Shown: piece after piece, positions 17,041 to 24,868 of the stretch
How the letters are laid out: every line of letters starts with the position of its first letter
Position numbering within the stretch: position 1 is the stretch's first letter
Assembly (NCBI GenBank): GCA_947494825.1
Contig: CANLWN010000001.1
Span: 496,001-560,000 of the forward strand
Length of the DNA: 64,000 bases
Direction: 5' to 3'
Origin: an uncultured Flavobacteriaceae bacterium
GTDB lineage: Bacteria > Bacteroidota > Bacteroidia > Flavobacteriales > Flavobacteriaceae
Notes under the pieces: model-generated
Databases searched by the model: none
Told to the model about the DNA's origin: nothing
The model's input: the letters and a program-made list of their open reading frames with translations, nothing else
Made by a program: the position numbers and the translations under genes

Positions 17041-18090
17041 ATGGCCAACACCGACCAATGCAAAAACTGTGAGCGATCTTTTGACTCCAACTTTGATTAT
17101 TGTCCCTATTGTGGACAGGAAACGGCAGACAATCTCACCTTTGGGGTACTCTTCAGCAACACCATAAGCAACTACTTCTCCATTGATGCCCGTTTTTTCA
17201 AAAGTTTTATCCCGCTAATGACCAAACCAGGGGTCTTGGCCAGGCGTTTTGTAGATGGCAAACGCCTATCTTATCTGCATCCTGCACAATTCTATCTCTT
17301 TGTATCAGTGGTCTTCTTTTTTGTGTTCTCCTTCAGCATTCGAAAGGCCGATAACCAGGTATCAAAGGCGTTCGAGCGGAGTTTGGAACAAGAGGCAAGC
17401 GTGGATTCCATGTCGGTCAAAATAGATTCTGTTGGGATCGAAGCCGCCAAAAAAGCGCTTAAGACAAACCAGGTCCATACCGGGATGTCAGATGCGGAAA
17501 TGAAAGCAATTGATTCCTTGATCGACAATAGCGAGGGAATACCGGTAACCTCCTGGGGTTTTCAAAGACAAAGATTGGATTCGCTGATTGAAGGGGGAGC
17601 GCCACAGGCCCAAAAACTCGAGGCCATGGGAATGAAAAAAAATGCTGGTGTTTTTACCACCAGGGTCTTTACACAACTGTTGAAACTATACGAACAACGC
17701 GGCGGCGGCATCCTTAAGGCACTTTATGATACGGTTCCCATAGCCATGTTCGTTTTGTTGCCCCTATTTGCGGCCCTATTGAAACTGTTTTACTGGAGGC
17801 GTGGTAGTTTTGCCCATCATATGGTGTTCAGCTTTTATTTTTTCACCTTCCTGTTCATGACCTTTTGTGTACTTATTTTGGCCAATGCACTGTTTGAGAT
17901 TCCCATCTGGATCGAGGTGCCGGTCATTTTGTCCATAGTCCTCTACTTGATCCTAGCCTTGCGAAACTTTTACAAAAGTCATTGGATCGGAGCATTTTTT
18001 AAGGCCAATAGTATTGCATTGCTGTATATGCTGTTTGTACTTCCCCTAGCCATGGCTGGAGTTGTCTTTGTTTCCTTTATGCTATATTAA
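17041..18090 (+). CDS. DUF3667 family membrane protein with zinc ribbon
   Basis: The 349-residue protein starts with a zinc ribbon (C7, C10, C21, C24; CKNC and CPYCGQE). It continues with the DUF3667 hallmark FIPLMTKPGVLARRFVDGKR and LSYLHPAQFYLFVSVVFFF, a long soluble loop (about 105-220), and four more hydrophobic segments toward the C terminus. The ATG at 17041 is preferred to an upstream one because it starts directly at the ribbon. A TTG, 19-nt spacer and TACTTTTTG block upstream is a fair promoter. Function of the family is unknown. Confidence 0.87.
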   Translation: MANTDQCKNCERSFDSNFDYCPYCGQETADNLTFGVLFSNTISNYFSIDARFFKSFIPLMTKPGVLARRFVDGKRLSYLHPAQFYLFVSVVFFFVFSFSIRKADNQVSKAFERSLEQEASVDSMSVKIDSVGIEAAKKALKTNQVHTGMSDAEMKAIDSLIDNSEGIPVTSWGFQRQRLDSLIEGGAPQAQKLEAMGMKKNAGVFTTRVFTQLLKLYEQRGGGILKALYDTVPIAMFVLLPLFAALLKLFYWRRGSFAHHMVFSFYFFTFLFMTFCVLILANALFEIPIWIEVPVILSIVLYLILALRNFYKSHWIGAFFKANSIALLYMLFVLPLAMAGVVFVSFMLY

Positions 18091-18176
18091 ATACTTCTTG
18101 ATGAAAGGCTAAAGTGCCGCCCTAATCCGTAGAAACCGTTAGTTTGAACTTTGGCACGATCTCGTGGCGCATTCAA

Positions 18177-19133
18177 TCAACTGGTAGCCCTGATGGGCCG
18201 TAGTTTATCTTTTCTAAAATGTTTTAAAACGCGCATGACCCGTAAGGTGTTCCAACGGCTAGGCTGGCCAGCTTTTTCCATCACAAAGTGCACTTGTCCG
18301 GGATGGGCCGCCTGCACGTTCCAAGTACCATTTTTGTTTTGTTTTTTCAGGACTACTGCCAGGGCTTCATGCATTCTTTTATCCCATTTTCTCTCCCTGT
18401 TTTGGAAATAATCCAAAGCTCTGAGGATATCATACCTCCACCTGCTTGGGTAGGACAATTTCAAAAAGTCCTTGTGAATGATTTCCCCAGTTCTGTCGGA
18501 AAGAAACAATCGATGCGTTAAGATAAATTCTTCAGCACTTTTTTTGGCGCTGGAAATATCATTCATCCGATAGGTATACCCTGTTTTTTGAAATTCATTG
18601 AGTCCTTCAATTACAGAGATGGTGGAGTGTAAGGAACTGTGTTTTGCACCACTTCTTGTTGTCCTGCAATTGAAACCGCCATCAGGCATTATCTCATATA
18701 AAATACTATCCACAATGGTGTGTAATTCCTCTTCCGGGGTATTGAAATATGAAGCGTAATTCAGGAACATCCCGTTCACGCAGACGTCACTTCGGTGCGC
18801 AGTGGAAGGTCCCAATTGAATGCCACCATCGGCTGCAATCGAGGTGTCCAGCACCTGTTCAATCGATTCTTTTACTAGCTCGTTGTCGGGATTCAAGTTT
18901 AAATAACGAAGGTCGAGAAGCGTATAGTGGGTAGAAATCCATTTGGGTTGATAGAACCTATCTCCCCAGTGTCCATTTGACTTACGTTTGGATAAGAACT
19001 GTTTTCCCCAACCTTCATTTGCTATCCTGTCCTGAAGACTCTTTTTTTCATTTCCCAACAAATCCCGATGAACCTGATATTGAATTGCAACATCACCCTC
19101 AAGCAACCATTGTATGATTTGTTTTTCGTCCAT
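18177..19133 (-). CDS. Terpenoid-cyclase-like (alpha/alpha toroid) protein, copy A
   Basis: The 318-residue protein consists of helical repeats with QW-like and DGGF motifs: HWGDRFYQPKWISTHYTLLDL, DGGIQLGP, DGGFNCRTTRSGAKHSSLHS and NGTWNVQ. This is the prenyltransferase/squalene-cyclase superfold used by several carbohydrate and terpenoid enzymes and by non-enzymatic relatives. No DxDD or DxxD catalytic set typical of squalene cyclases is evident. It is cytoplasmic (no signal). A more distant protein of the same fold lies at 39921-40817. Specific function unknown. Confidence 0.72.
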   Translation of the reverse strand: MDEKQIIQWLLEGDVAIQYQVHRDLLGNEKKSLQDRIANEGWGKQFLSKRKSNGHWGDRFYQPKWISTHYTLLDLRYLNLNPDNELVKESIEQVLDTSIAADGGIQLGPSTAHRSDVCVNGMFLNYASYFNTPEEELHTIVDSILYEIMPDGGFNCRTTRSGAKHSSLHSTISVIEGLNEFQKTGYTYRMNDISSAKKSAEEFILTHRLFLSDRTGEIIHKDFLKLSYPSRWRYDILRALDYFQNRERKWDKRMHEALAVVLKKQNKNGTWNVQAAHPGQVHFVMEKAGQPSRWNTLRVMRVLKHFRKDKLRPIRATS

Positions 19134-19371
19134 TTAATCAAGAGCAACCTGTGCATAGGGTTATCAAGTACATCGTGATATGCCAAAAGCGAACAAAATC
19201 TGAGTAAATCGCAATCTTTTTCTTGAATTTTCAGGGGTGCGAGTAAAGCGCGTTTTCCGGTCCGGCGGTACTCACCAGGGGCGGAAAGCTATTGCCCATC
19301 ATGCCAAACACACTAAATTGCGTATTCTATAAAGCAAAATACCGTTGCTTCCCAGAAGGCCATCGCACCCA

Positions 19372-19983
19372 TTAATGTATTCCCCGGCAATTCCCTTCCA
19401 AGGTGACTTGGATTCTATCTATTTCCGTAGCACCAGTGGGTAATTCTTCCATTTGTAAACCCACATAATCATCGGCTGCTTTCCATTTTGCGATGGTCTC
19501 GCTAAAGAACTGTGAGGCCGACGCATCGGTTTCGTAGACAAACAAATCATACGCTTCGCCCTGGTCGCCCCCAAATCGGGTCACCACCTGCCAGTTTCCC
19601 TTTTCCTTATAGGAGGTATTGGTGTAGTCTGACTGTGGATAGTATTTTTCGTCCGAAGGCTTTAACAGCACCCAAATGTCCTTATCATGGGTTTCGGGAT
19701 ACACGCCCATGGTAAGAATACGGCATTTCACGGCATCGCCGTCAATAGGAGATAAAACCTGCACCTTTTTTATGGGGTATTCCACCTGTAATTTATTTCC
19801 GGTGTCGAACATTTCAAGATAGGCCAAGGGTTTCATGGCCCCATAGGCGAACCCTCCATAAAAAAGTAACACCACGCCAACAATGCCCAAAGCCATCCTA
19901 GCCTTGACATTTTTCTTATACAGTATGGCAAACAATAAACATATAGCGCCTGCAATGACCGAAATAAATACACTTGTTAACAT
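19372..19983 (-). CDS. Membrane protein with extracytoplasmic domain, unknown
   Basis: The 203-residue protein has two N-terminal membrane helices (about 3-22 and 31-50). A soluble domain follows, with IKKVQVLSPIDGDAVKCRIL and IWVLLKPSDEKYYPQSDYT. This region resembles Bacteroidota domains annotated as membrane-exposed binding modules, but I cannot name a family. It stands alone on the minus strand between two longer spacers. Confidence 0.68.
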   Translation of the reverse strand: MLTSVFISVIAGAICLLFAILYKKNVKARMALGIVGVVLLFYGGFAYGAMKPLAYLEMFDTGNKLQVEYPIKKVQVLSPIDGDAVKCRILTMGVYPETHDKDIWVLLKPSDEKYYPQSDYTNTSYKEKGNWQVVTRFGGDQGEAYDLFVYETDASASQFFSETIAKWKAADDYVGLQMEELPTGATEIDRIQVTLEGNCRGIH

Positions 19984-20185
19984 CTCCCATCAATTTTAAC
20001 ATTAAACAATACGTCGCAACGGACCGTCTTTAACAAGATAAGCAAATTTGCTGAAAAATTAAGATCTAAAATGATGACATCATGCTAAGGCCACTCAGGG
20101 TTCTATGGGAGAAATAACCGGTAATCGTTGTTATTCCATGCATCGGTACGTATAACAGTTAAGAGGTAATTGATGCTTTTTAAGG

Positions 20186-21178
20186 TTAGGAAAAGGCCAT
20201 TTCGCGGTTGTACTTAGCGCGATACTCCTTTGGAGATAATCCGGAGTACTTTCTAAAGGCGGTCCTAAAGGCTTTTTCATCATGGTATCCGATGCCGTAC
20301 ATGATTTCAAGGATAGTATCGGTGGTGGATTCCAATTTCTTTTTAGCCGCCTCGACCTTAACACGTTGAATATACTCCAAAGGGGTATTGGAAGTTGCCT
20401 TTTTAAATCGCCTTAAAAAGCTTCGGCCGTTCAAATTGACCAGGTCTGCAATCTCTTTGATGTTCAACCGTTGTCCGTAATGGTCCTCAATGTAAAGTTG
20501 GGCCTTTTTTATGGACTCGTCAGAATGCTCCTTTTGGCCGCTAAAGATGATAAACTCGCTCTGGCCGATCCTATTAAAATCGATTTCGGAAACTTTTGAG
20601 CACCATATGGCGGTTTCCCTTCCAAAATAGCGCTCGATCAGGTACAGTGTAAAATTGAGTATGGAGTAGGCACCACCACTGGAGTAAATGCCATTGTCCT
20701 CACAGATGATCTTTTCAGGGACCAGCTTCACGGCCGGATATCTTTGTCGAAACAGTTCATGTGCCGTCCAATGCGTGGCGCACGATTTGCCGTTCAACAA
20801 TCCCGTTTCGGCAAGGATAAAGGCTCCTTTGCACAGGCTCGCTATTTCTGTGCCGTTCGCTATGCGCTGTTTTTTTATCCAATCGATGAATTCCTTGTTG
20901 TTCTCGATTTCCTGCTCCAAATTCCCGCTTATGGGCGAGACCAGGACCAAATCCGTTTTTGATATTTCTTCAATAGTAGCTGTTGGTTGTATGGAGAACA
21001 GGCCTTGATAGACTATGGGCTCCAACGACAACCCGACCAGGTCTATTTTAAATTGATCTTCCCCAAGTCCTTTTAACCGTCTGGCATAGGCATTTGCCAT
21101 TTGGAGCAAGTTAAAAGGCGCAATAATGGTATCCACAATGCTGCTCCCCGAGGGAACAATTACGCTAATATGCTTCAT
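20186..21178 (-). CDS. GlxA-type regulator (DJ-1/PfpI domain plus AraC HTH)
   Basis: The 330-residue protein has an N-terminal DJ-1/PfpI-like domain (VSPISGNLEQEI, IASLCKGAFILAETGLLNG with the elbow Cys, and SGGAYSILNFTLYLIERYFG). A C-terminal AraC HTH occupies about residues 230-325 (LNIKEIADLVNLNGRSFLRR and MYGIGYHDEKAFRTAFRKYS). The start at MKHISVIVPSG (21178) fits the family; upstream Met codons give an unlikely leader. It is divergent from the monooxygenase-fold gene at 21316, and the shared region carries tandem repeats, so it probably regulates both. Ligands of GlxA-type regulators are mostly unknown. Confidence 0.88.
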   Translation of the reverse strand: MKHISVIVPSGSSIVDTIIAPFNLLQMANAYARRLKGLGEDQFKIDLVGLSLEPIVYQGLFSIQPTATIEEISKTDLVLVSPISGNLEQEIENNKEFIDWIKKQRIANGTEIASLCKGAFILAETGLLNGKSCATHWTAHELFRQRYPAVKLVPEKIICEDNGIYSSGGAYSILNFTLYLIERYFGRETAIWCSKVSEIDFNRIGQSEFIIFSGQKEHSDESIKKAQLYIEDHYGQRLNIKEIADLVNLNGRSFLRRFKKATSNTPLEYIQRVKVEAAKKKLESTTDTILEIMYGIGYHDEKAFRTAFRKYSGLSPKEYRAKYNREMAFS

Positions 21179-21195
21179 AATCATGATGTTGACTA

Positions 21196-21226
21196 CAAAG
21201 GTAAAAAACAAAATTGTCGAAAACAA
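21196..21226 (-). promoter_or_regulatory. Promoter of the GlxA-type regulator
   Basis: On the minus strand TACCTTTG (21203-21196) is an exact TAnnTTTG -7 element. A TTG (21226-21224) lies 20 nt upstream as the -33 part. This is 18 bases before the chosen start, so the leader is short. Confidence 0.6.
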
Positions 21227-21245
21227 CCCTCTAAAATGTCGAAAA
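21215..21245. promoter_or_regulatory. Tandem TGTCGAAAA operator between GlxA-type regulator and ABM gene
   Basis: TGTCGAAAA occurs at 21215-21223 and again at 21237-21245, a 22-bp period, i.e. two helical turns on one DNA face. AraC-family proteins typically bind such direct repeats. The first copy abuts the regulator's -33 element, and the second is placed about 30 bases before the -7 element of the divergent gene, a position suitable for activation. Confidence 0.55.
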
Positions 21246-21274
21246 AGACATGTATAATGGTTGTATATGTGCCA

Positions 21275-21282
21275 TACCTTTG
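21275..21282 (+). promoter_or_regulatory. -7 element of the ABM-fold gene
   Basis: TACCTTTG is an exact TAnnTTTG, 33 bases before the start codon at 21316. No TTG lies at the right distance upstream; the tandem repeat at 21215-21245 occupies that place, which suggests activator dependence. Confidence 0.5.
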
Positions 21283-21315
21283 TGTTGTACTATTATTAAT
21301 CAAAGACAATTGGAT

Positions 21316-21690
21316 ATGAAAAATCAAGAAATTACCGTGGTGTACAAATGGACCGCAAAGCCGGGAAAAGGAGAAGAACTCAAAGCCATCTATAAGGAAG
21401 TAGAAAAGGAAATGAAGGCAACGGAACCTGGAGCATTGCGGGTTGATTGTTACTTTGATGCAACCACCGGTGTGCTTATGGTCCTTGACTTGTTCAAGGA
21501 CGGGGACGCGTTGGGCCAGCATTTGGGTACCACCGCAGCCGGGCACTTTCCAGCCTTGCTTCAAATTGCAGCACCCGGACCATTTTTATTCTGTGGAGAG
21601 GTGCCTGATCAACTGAAACAAGCCGCTATTGGCATGGGGTTGAACGCGACTTTTGCGGGTCATGCCTTTGGTTTTAATAGAAACCTGTAG
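21316..21690 (+). CDS. Antibiotic-biosynthesis-monooxygenase (ABM) fold protein
   Basis: The 124-residue protein has a dimeric alpha+beta barrel pattern: EITVVYKWTAKPGKGEELK, a helix of charged residues, PGALRVDCYFDATTGVLMVL and a C-terminal stretch with GPFLFCGE. ABM-fold proteins are small quinol monooxygenases or heme-handling enzymes. The ATG at 21316 matches the first beta strand; an upstream ATG at 21250 would add an unlikely leader across the promoter. It is the divergent partner of the GlxA-type regulator and its likely target. Confidence 0.82.
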   Translation: MKNQEITVVYKWTAKPGKGEELKAIYKEVEKEMKATEPGALRVDCYFDATTGVLMVLDLFKDGDALGQHLGTTAAGHFPALLQIAAPGPFLFCGEVPDQLKQAAIGMGLNATFAGHAFGFNRNL

Positions 21691-21856
21691 CATCCCCATA
21701 CTTTCTGAAGCCTAAGGATGGCAAAAGGATTTTGAAAACCCCTTTCATCCTAGCTTTGGCATGCTGCCAAAGATGGTAAATAGCGTACCACTCCCCTAGC
21801 CTCTGGCCGATTTTCGAACGCCTTGTAAAAGCAGTTTGAAGAAAACAAGCTCAAAA

Positions 21857-21888
21857 TTTGCGCAAGTGAACTCTTGCATTTATATTTG
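21857..21888 (+). promoter_or_regulatory. Promoter of the ArsR-AHSA1 operon
   Basis: TTTG (21857-21860), a 20-nt spacer and TATATTTG (21881-21888) give a full match to the Bacteroidota -33/-7 arrangement. The -7 element overlaps inverted and direct repeats suitable for an ArsR dimer. Confidence 0.65.
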
Positions 21889-21905
21889 CAAGCAAATACT
21901 TGCAT
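21873..21905. promoter_or_regulatory. Probable ArsR operator
   Basis: ATTTGC (21884-21889) and GCAAAT (21892-21897) form an inverted repeat with a 2-nt centre. CTTGCAT occurs on both sides at 21873-21879 and 21899-21905, 26 bases apart. The set overlaps the -7 element, so binding would block transcription. Autorepression by the ArsR protein encoded 18 bases further is the natural reading. Confidence 0.6.
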
Positions 21906-21922
21906 ATAAAAGGTTGTTCTTG

Positions 21923-22255
21923 ATGATGAGAAGAGATGTATTTAATGCCATAGCGGACCCTACCAGAAGGGGTATATTGATGTCCCTATCCAACGAGTCG
22001 CAGAATGTCAATGCCTTGGCCGAGAAGTTCGACATGACCCGGCAGGCGGTATCCCTGCATATCAAATACCTGCAAGAGTGCGGTGTGATCTCCATTCAAA
22101 GAGAAGGACGGGAACGTTACTGCACGCTGGAAGCGCAGAAACTGACCGAGGTAGCGGACTGGTTAGCACCCTTCAGGAAAATGTGGACAGGAAAATTCAA
22201 ACAATTGGATACTTTGCTTCATGAACTACAGGCAAAATCCGATACAAAACCATAA
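21923..22255 (+). CDS. ArsR-family winged-helix repressor
   Basis: The 110-residue protein starts MMRRDVFNAIADPTRRGIL, the classic start of the ArsR subgroup linked to AHSA1/SRPBCC proteins. It then has the recognition helix region FDMTRQAVSLHIKYLQECG and the wing VISIQREGRERYCTLEA. No metal-binding Cys pair in helix alpha-3 is present, so it probably does not sense metal. The start at 21923 fits the family. The AHSA1 gene follows 7 bases later, and an operator-like repeat overlaps the promoter. Confidence 0.92.
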   Translation: MMRRDVFNAIADPTRRGILMSLSNESQNVNALAEKFDMTRQAVSLHIKYLQECGVISIQREGRERYCTLEAQKLTEVADWLAPFRKMWTGKFKQLDTLLHELQAKSDTKP

Positions 22256-22262
22256 GCAACCC

Positions 22263-22721
22263 ATGAAAAACAAACCACTGGTCATTGAACAGGAATATCA
22301 TGCGCCTGTAGCGCTCGTTTGGCGCGCCCTAACGGAAAAGGAGTTGATGAAAAAATGGTATTTTGATATCCCCGACTTCAAGTTGGAGGTGGGTCATACC
22401 TTTCATTTTGAAGGGGGTGAGGAAGATAAGCGTTACGTCCACATTTGCGAAATTTTGGAAATAGTGCCTTTAAAAAAACTCAAGTATTCCTGGAAATATA
22501 AAGGATATACAGGGATTTCCTATGTTACTTTTGAATTGTACCCAAATGGCGAGAAAACAAGCTTGAAGCTTACCCATGAAGGCGTTGAATCCTTCCCGTC
22601 GGACAACCTGGATTTTGTCCGGGACAATTTTGTGGGCGGATGGAAATTCCTGATCCTTGAGTCTTTAAAAGAGTATCTGGAAAACGGTAAGGCGCTCATG
22701 GAGCAGTATAACCAAAAATAG
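22263..22721 (+). CDS. AHSA1/SRPBCC domain protein
   Basis: The 152-residue protein begins IEQEYHAPVALVWRALTEKE and continues with MKKWYF, GHTFHFEG and a C-terminal SLKEYLENGKALMEQY. This is the SRPBCC ligand-binding fold of the AHSA1 group. It is encoded 7 bases after the ArsR repressor, a pairing seen in many bacteria. Members bind hydrophobic small molecules. Neither the ligand nor whether it signals to the repressor can be read here. Confidence 0.9.
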   Translation: MKNKPLVIEQEYHAPVALVWRALTEKELMKKWYFDIPDFKLEVGHTFHFEGGEEDKRYVHICEILEIVPLKKLKYSWKYKGYTGISYVTFELYPNGEKTSLKLTHEGVESFPSDNLDFVRDNFVGGWKFLILESLKEYLENGKALMEQYNQK

Positions 22722-22804
22722 GGACCGCTTAATTACAGTTTCCAGGAATAAACCATGAGATCATGGTGTATACCTTGGATTTTTTCCAACTATGATATGC
22801 TACC

Positions 22805-23275
22805 TTAGCCCGTTAAAGCACCTTGCGGAGATTTTAATATGCTTATGGCCGTATTGGCCAATGCTTCATTCAACCCCACAGTAGCGCTAGGTTGCACAAG
22901 TTTTGACTTTATGTTACTAGGCAGATTATTTAGGGTTTTGTCATCATCAATGATTACAAAAGGGCTTTCATGCCCCTTTTCAACCCATTTCATAATCTCC
23001 TCTCTCCTATTGAGGTTTCCAGCGTTTTTATGAAGTTTTTTAATGCGTAGGTTTTCGAAACCTCTAACAGAAAAAATAGCTTGCCATTGGGCAATACGGT
23101 AGCTAGACTTGTGCGAAGTGATCAATAGAATCCCTGCACCCGTTTCAGAAATGATTTTCTGGAGGGCGTCAGTTGCTTTTTTGCTAAACTTTGGGAAGCC
23201 GTCGGCTTCAAATTCCGGACGTTTCCAATGGCTAGCGGGAACCATTACTCCATCTATATCCAAGAGTACTAACAT
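22805..23275 (-). CDS. HAD-fold protein (Swiss-army-knife RNA-repair type)
   Basis: The 156-residue protein starts MLVLLDIDGVMVPASHW, the HAD motif I with the nucleophile and acid/base Asp pair. It then has LLITSHKSSYRIAQW (motif II Thr/Ser), GNLNRREEIMKW and FVIIDDDKT with NLPSNIKSKLVQP as motif IV. The short form and spacing resemble the HAD domains associated with RNA-repair multidomain proteins. It is encoded 12 bases after the ParB-like gene in the same operon. A phosphatase role is likely; RNA repair is inference. Confidence 0.8.
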   Translation of the reverse strand: MLVLLDIDGVMVPASHWKRPEFEADGFPKFSKKATDALQKIISETGAGILLITSHKSSYRIAQWQAIFSVRGFENLRIKKLHKNAGNLNRREEIMKWVEKGHESPFVIIDDDKTLNNLPSNIKSKLVQPSATVGLNEALANTAISILKSPQGALTG

Positions 23276-23287
23276 CTTACAAAGATA

Positions 23288-23674
23288 TCAAATGTTTAGT
23301 AAATCATTCAAAACGCCTACATCCACATCGTTGAGTTCAGCATCCCTAATATTATGTTCTAAAATCATTGTTTCAGTTTCATAATCCTCATCGTTAATAA
23401 CCACCTCACTCCAACTATAATTCACCGTTGTGGATGGTATAGGCCAATGGTTGATACCGATCTTAACGTTCGACAACAGGGTACATATGTACCTATGATG
23501 TCCATCTACAATTCTAGTACCATTTACACGTATATGGTCAAACATTATTCCATATTTCATTTTCTTGTATATTCTTTGCAAAATGGGCAGACAAACTTCT
23601 TGTTGAGTTGCGCTCAGTTCAAGTGAACCAGAATCTAGCAGGGCCCTCACTTTTTTTAAGGTGATTTCTTGCAT
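23288..23674 (-). CDS. ParB/sulfiredoxin-fold small protein
   Basis: The 128-residue protein carries VNGTRIVDGHHRYICTLL, the G-x-R-x-x-DGHHR signature of the ParB-N/sulfiredoxin superfamily. Before it is an LP(I)LQRIYKKMKYG segment resembling the phosphate-binding N-terminal part. No HTH follows, so it is not a partition protein. The fold can bind or hydrolyse nucleotides. The HAD gene follows after 12 bases, suggesting one functional unit. Confidence 0.68.
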   Translation of the reverse strand: MQEITLKKVRALLDSGSLELSATQQEVCLPILQRIYKKMKYGIMFDHIRVNGTRIVDGHHRYICTLLSNVKIGINHWPIPSTTVNYSWSEVVINDEDYETETMILEHNIRDAELNDVDVGVLNDLLNI

Positions 23675-23876
23675 AATTTCTTTTCTCCTACTACTGTAAA
23701 AGATGCAATGTCCCCTGGTCAGTGCCTTTTTATTTCACTTACATGAAGCTTGAACAAGGGCCACAACGGGCTAAGCGCATACTTCGGTTTCATTACTTTA
23801 TTGGGAAGGTAGTTTTTAGAAAAAAAATTGACGGGAGTCCTTAGAAATGGTACTTTACTTTTTCCAAGTGACACCA

Positions 23877-24389
23877 ATGATCGAAATAAAGAAACATGGC
23901 GAATTGTCAGCGCAAGTCAAAGCGGAGCTAAATTCCTATATAGACACTGAGTTTGGGCATATTCCCCTTGTTAAAGAAACCGAATGGGCAAGGCCCGACT
24001 GGACCGTCATACGTTATGAGGGCAATTGTATTGCCACCTTCTACAATATCGTGGAAAGGGAAATCAGCATCGACGATAAGACGTTCAAGGTTGGTGGAAT
24101 CAATAATGTGATTACCCCAAAAGCGTTTCGTGGCCATGGATACGCGGCCAAAACACTCAAGGCGACGGAGTATTTACTGTTTGAAGATTTGAATTGCGAC
24201 CTGGGACTTTTACTTTGTGCCGATAATCTGGTTCCCTTTTATAAAAAACTAAATTGGTATACGGTAGCTTGCCCCGTTTATTTTGACCAATCGACCGGGA
24301 AAAAACTATGGGCGTCGAACACCATGTTGCTGACGAAAAAAGAGAAAATGGATCCCCGAAAAATTGAATTGAAGGGATTGCCCTGGTAG
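23877..24389 (+). CDS. GNAT-family acetyltransferase
   Basis: The 170-residue protein has the N-acetyltransferase core: WTVIRYEGNCIATFYNIVER (beta2-3), GGINNVITPKAFRGHGYAAK carrying the R/Q-x-x-G-x-G/A acetyl-CoA loop (RGHGYA), then LLLCADNLVPFYKKLNW (beta5 and helix 4). The start at 23877 (MIEIKKHGE) was preferred because upstream residues are unlike the family. Acceptor unknown. Confidence 0.83.
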   Translation: MIEIKKHGELSAQVKAELNSYIDTEFGHIPLVKETEWARPDWTVIRYEGNCIATFYNIVEREISIDDKTFKVGGINNVITPKAFRGHGYAAKTLKATEYLLFEDLNCDLGLLLCADNLVPFYKKLNWYTVACPVYFDQSTGKKLWASNTMLLTKKEKMDPRKIELKGLPW

Positions 24390-24475
24390 TAAACCCGTTA
24401 TGACAATCAAATCTTTGTTATGGCTTGCTATTGTTCCTTGGGTTTTTGCTTGGATCCAAACATTGCAATGCCATA

Positions 24476-24520
24476 TGTGACGAAAGTCACTTTACAGCTC
24501 AATTTCCCAATGTATTTTTG
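24476..24520 (+). promoter_or_regulatory. CRP/FNR-type site and -7 element
   Basis: TGTGACGAAAGTCACT (24476-24491) is a palindrome with the TGTGA-N6-TCAC spacing of CRP/FNR-family sites. TATTTTTG (24513-24520) is an exact TAnnTTTG. The palindrome centre lies about 41 bases upstream of the expected transcription start, the class II activator position, and no TTG -33 element is present. The downstream genes are a tiny membrane peptide and a DUF2892 protein. Confidence 0.65.
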
Positions 24521-24532
24521 ATAAAAAGAAAC

Positions 24533-24628
24533 ATGGGCAAGAAGATACTAAAGCTTTTGCTGGTATGCATCGTCTGCATATCCCTGGTTACAGGTCTTGT
24601 TTTGCTCGTGGAATTTTTATCTAACTAA
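24533..24628 (+). CDS. Possible 31-residue membrane peptide
   Basis: An ATG 13 bases after the -7 element opens a 31-codon frame (MGKKILKLLLVCIVCISLVT, then GLVLLVEFLSN) that is one membrane helix with a basic N terminus. It ends 11 bases before the DUF2892 gene. It could be a real small membrane protein or part of the leader; position behind a promoter favours translation. Confidence 0.4.
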   Translation: MGKKILKLLLVCIVCISLVTGLVLLVEFLSN

Positions 24629-24639
24629 AACTTGGTATC

Positions 24640-24849
24640 ATGAAAAAAAATATGGGGTCTACGGACCGGATTGTTCGATTTGTTTTGGCTGCGGTCATAG
24701 CAGTGCTCTATACCACGGGAACCATAAGCGGCACTTTGGGAGTAGTACTCCTTATTCTGGCCGGCGTATTTGTACTCACGAGTTTCATTAGTTTCTGCCC
24801 ACTGTATGCCCCTTTTGGGTTAAGTACCTGCGCAACCAAGCAAAAGTGA
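24640..24849 (+). CDS. DUF2892 (YgaP-like) inner-membrane protein
   Basis: The 69-residue protein has STDRIVRFVLAAVIAVLY, TTGTISGTLGVVLLILAGVF and a C-terminal SFCPLYAPFGLSTC. This is the DUF2892 pattern of two membrane helices with Cys near the second. The same domain is fused to rhodanese in YgaP, where it is associated with sulfur or nitrosative metabolism. The CRP/FNR-type site upstream fits redox- or oxygen-dependent expression. Confidence 0.85.
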   Translation: MKKNMGSTDRIVRFVLAAVIAVLYTTGTISGTLGVVLLILAGVFVLTSFISFCPLYAPFGLSTCATKQK

Positions 24850-24868
24850 CCTTACACCTTGGCCCTTA

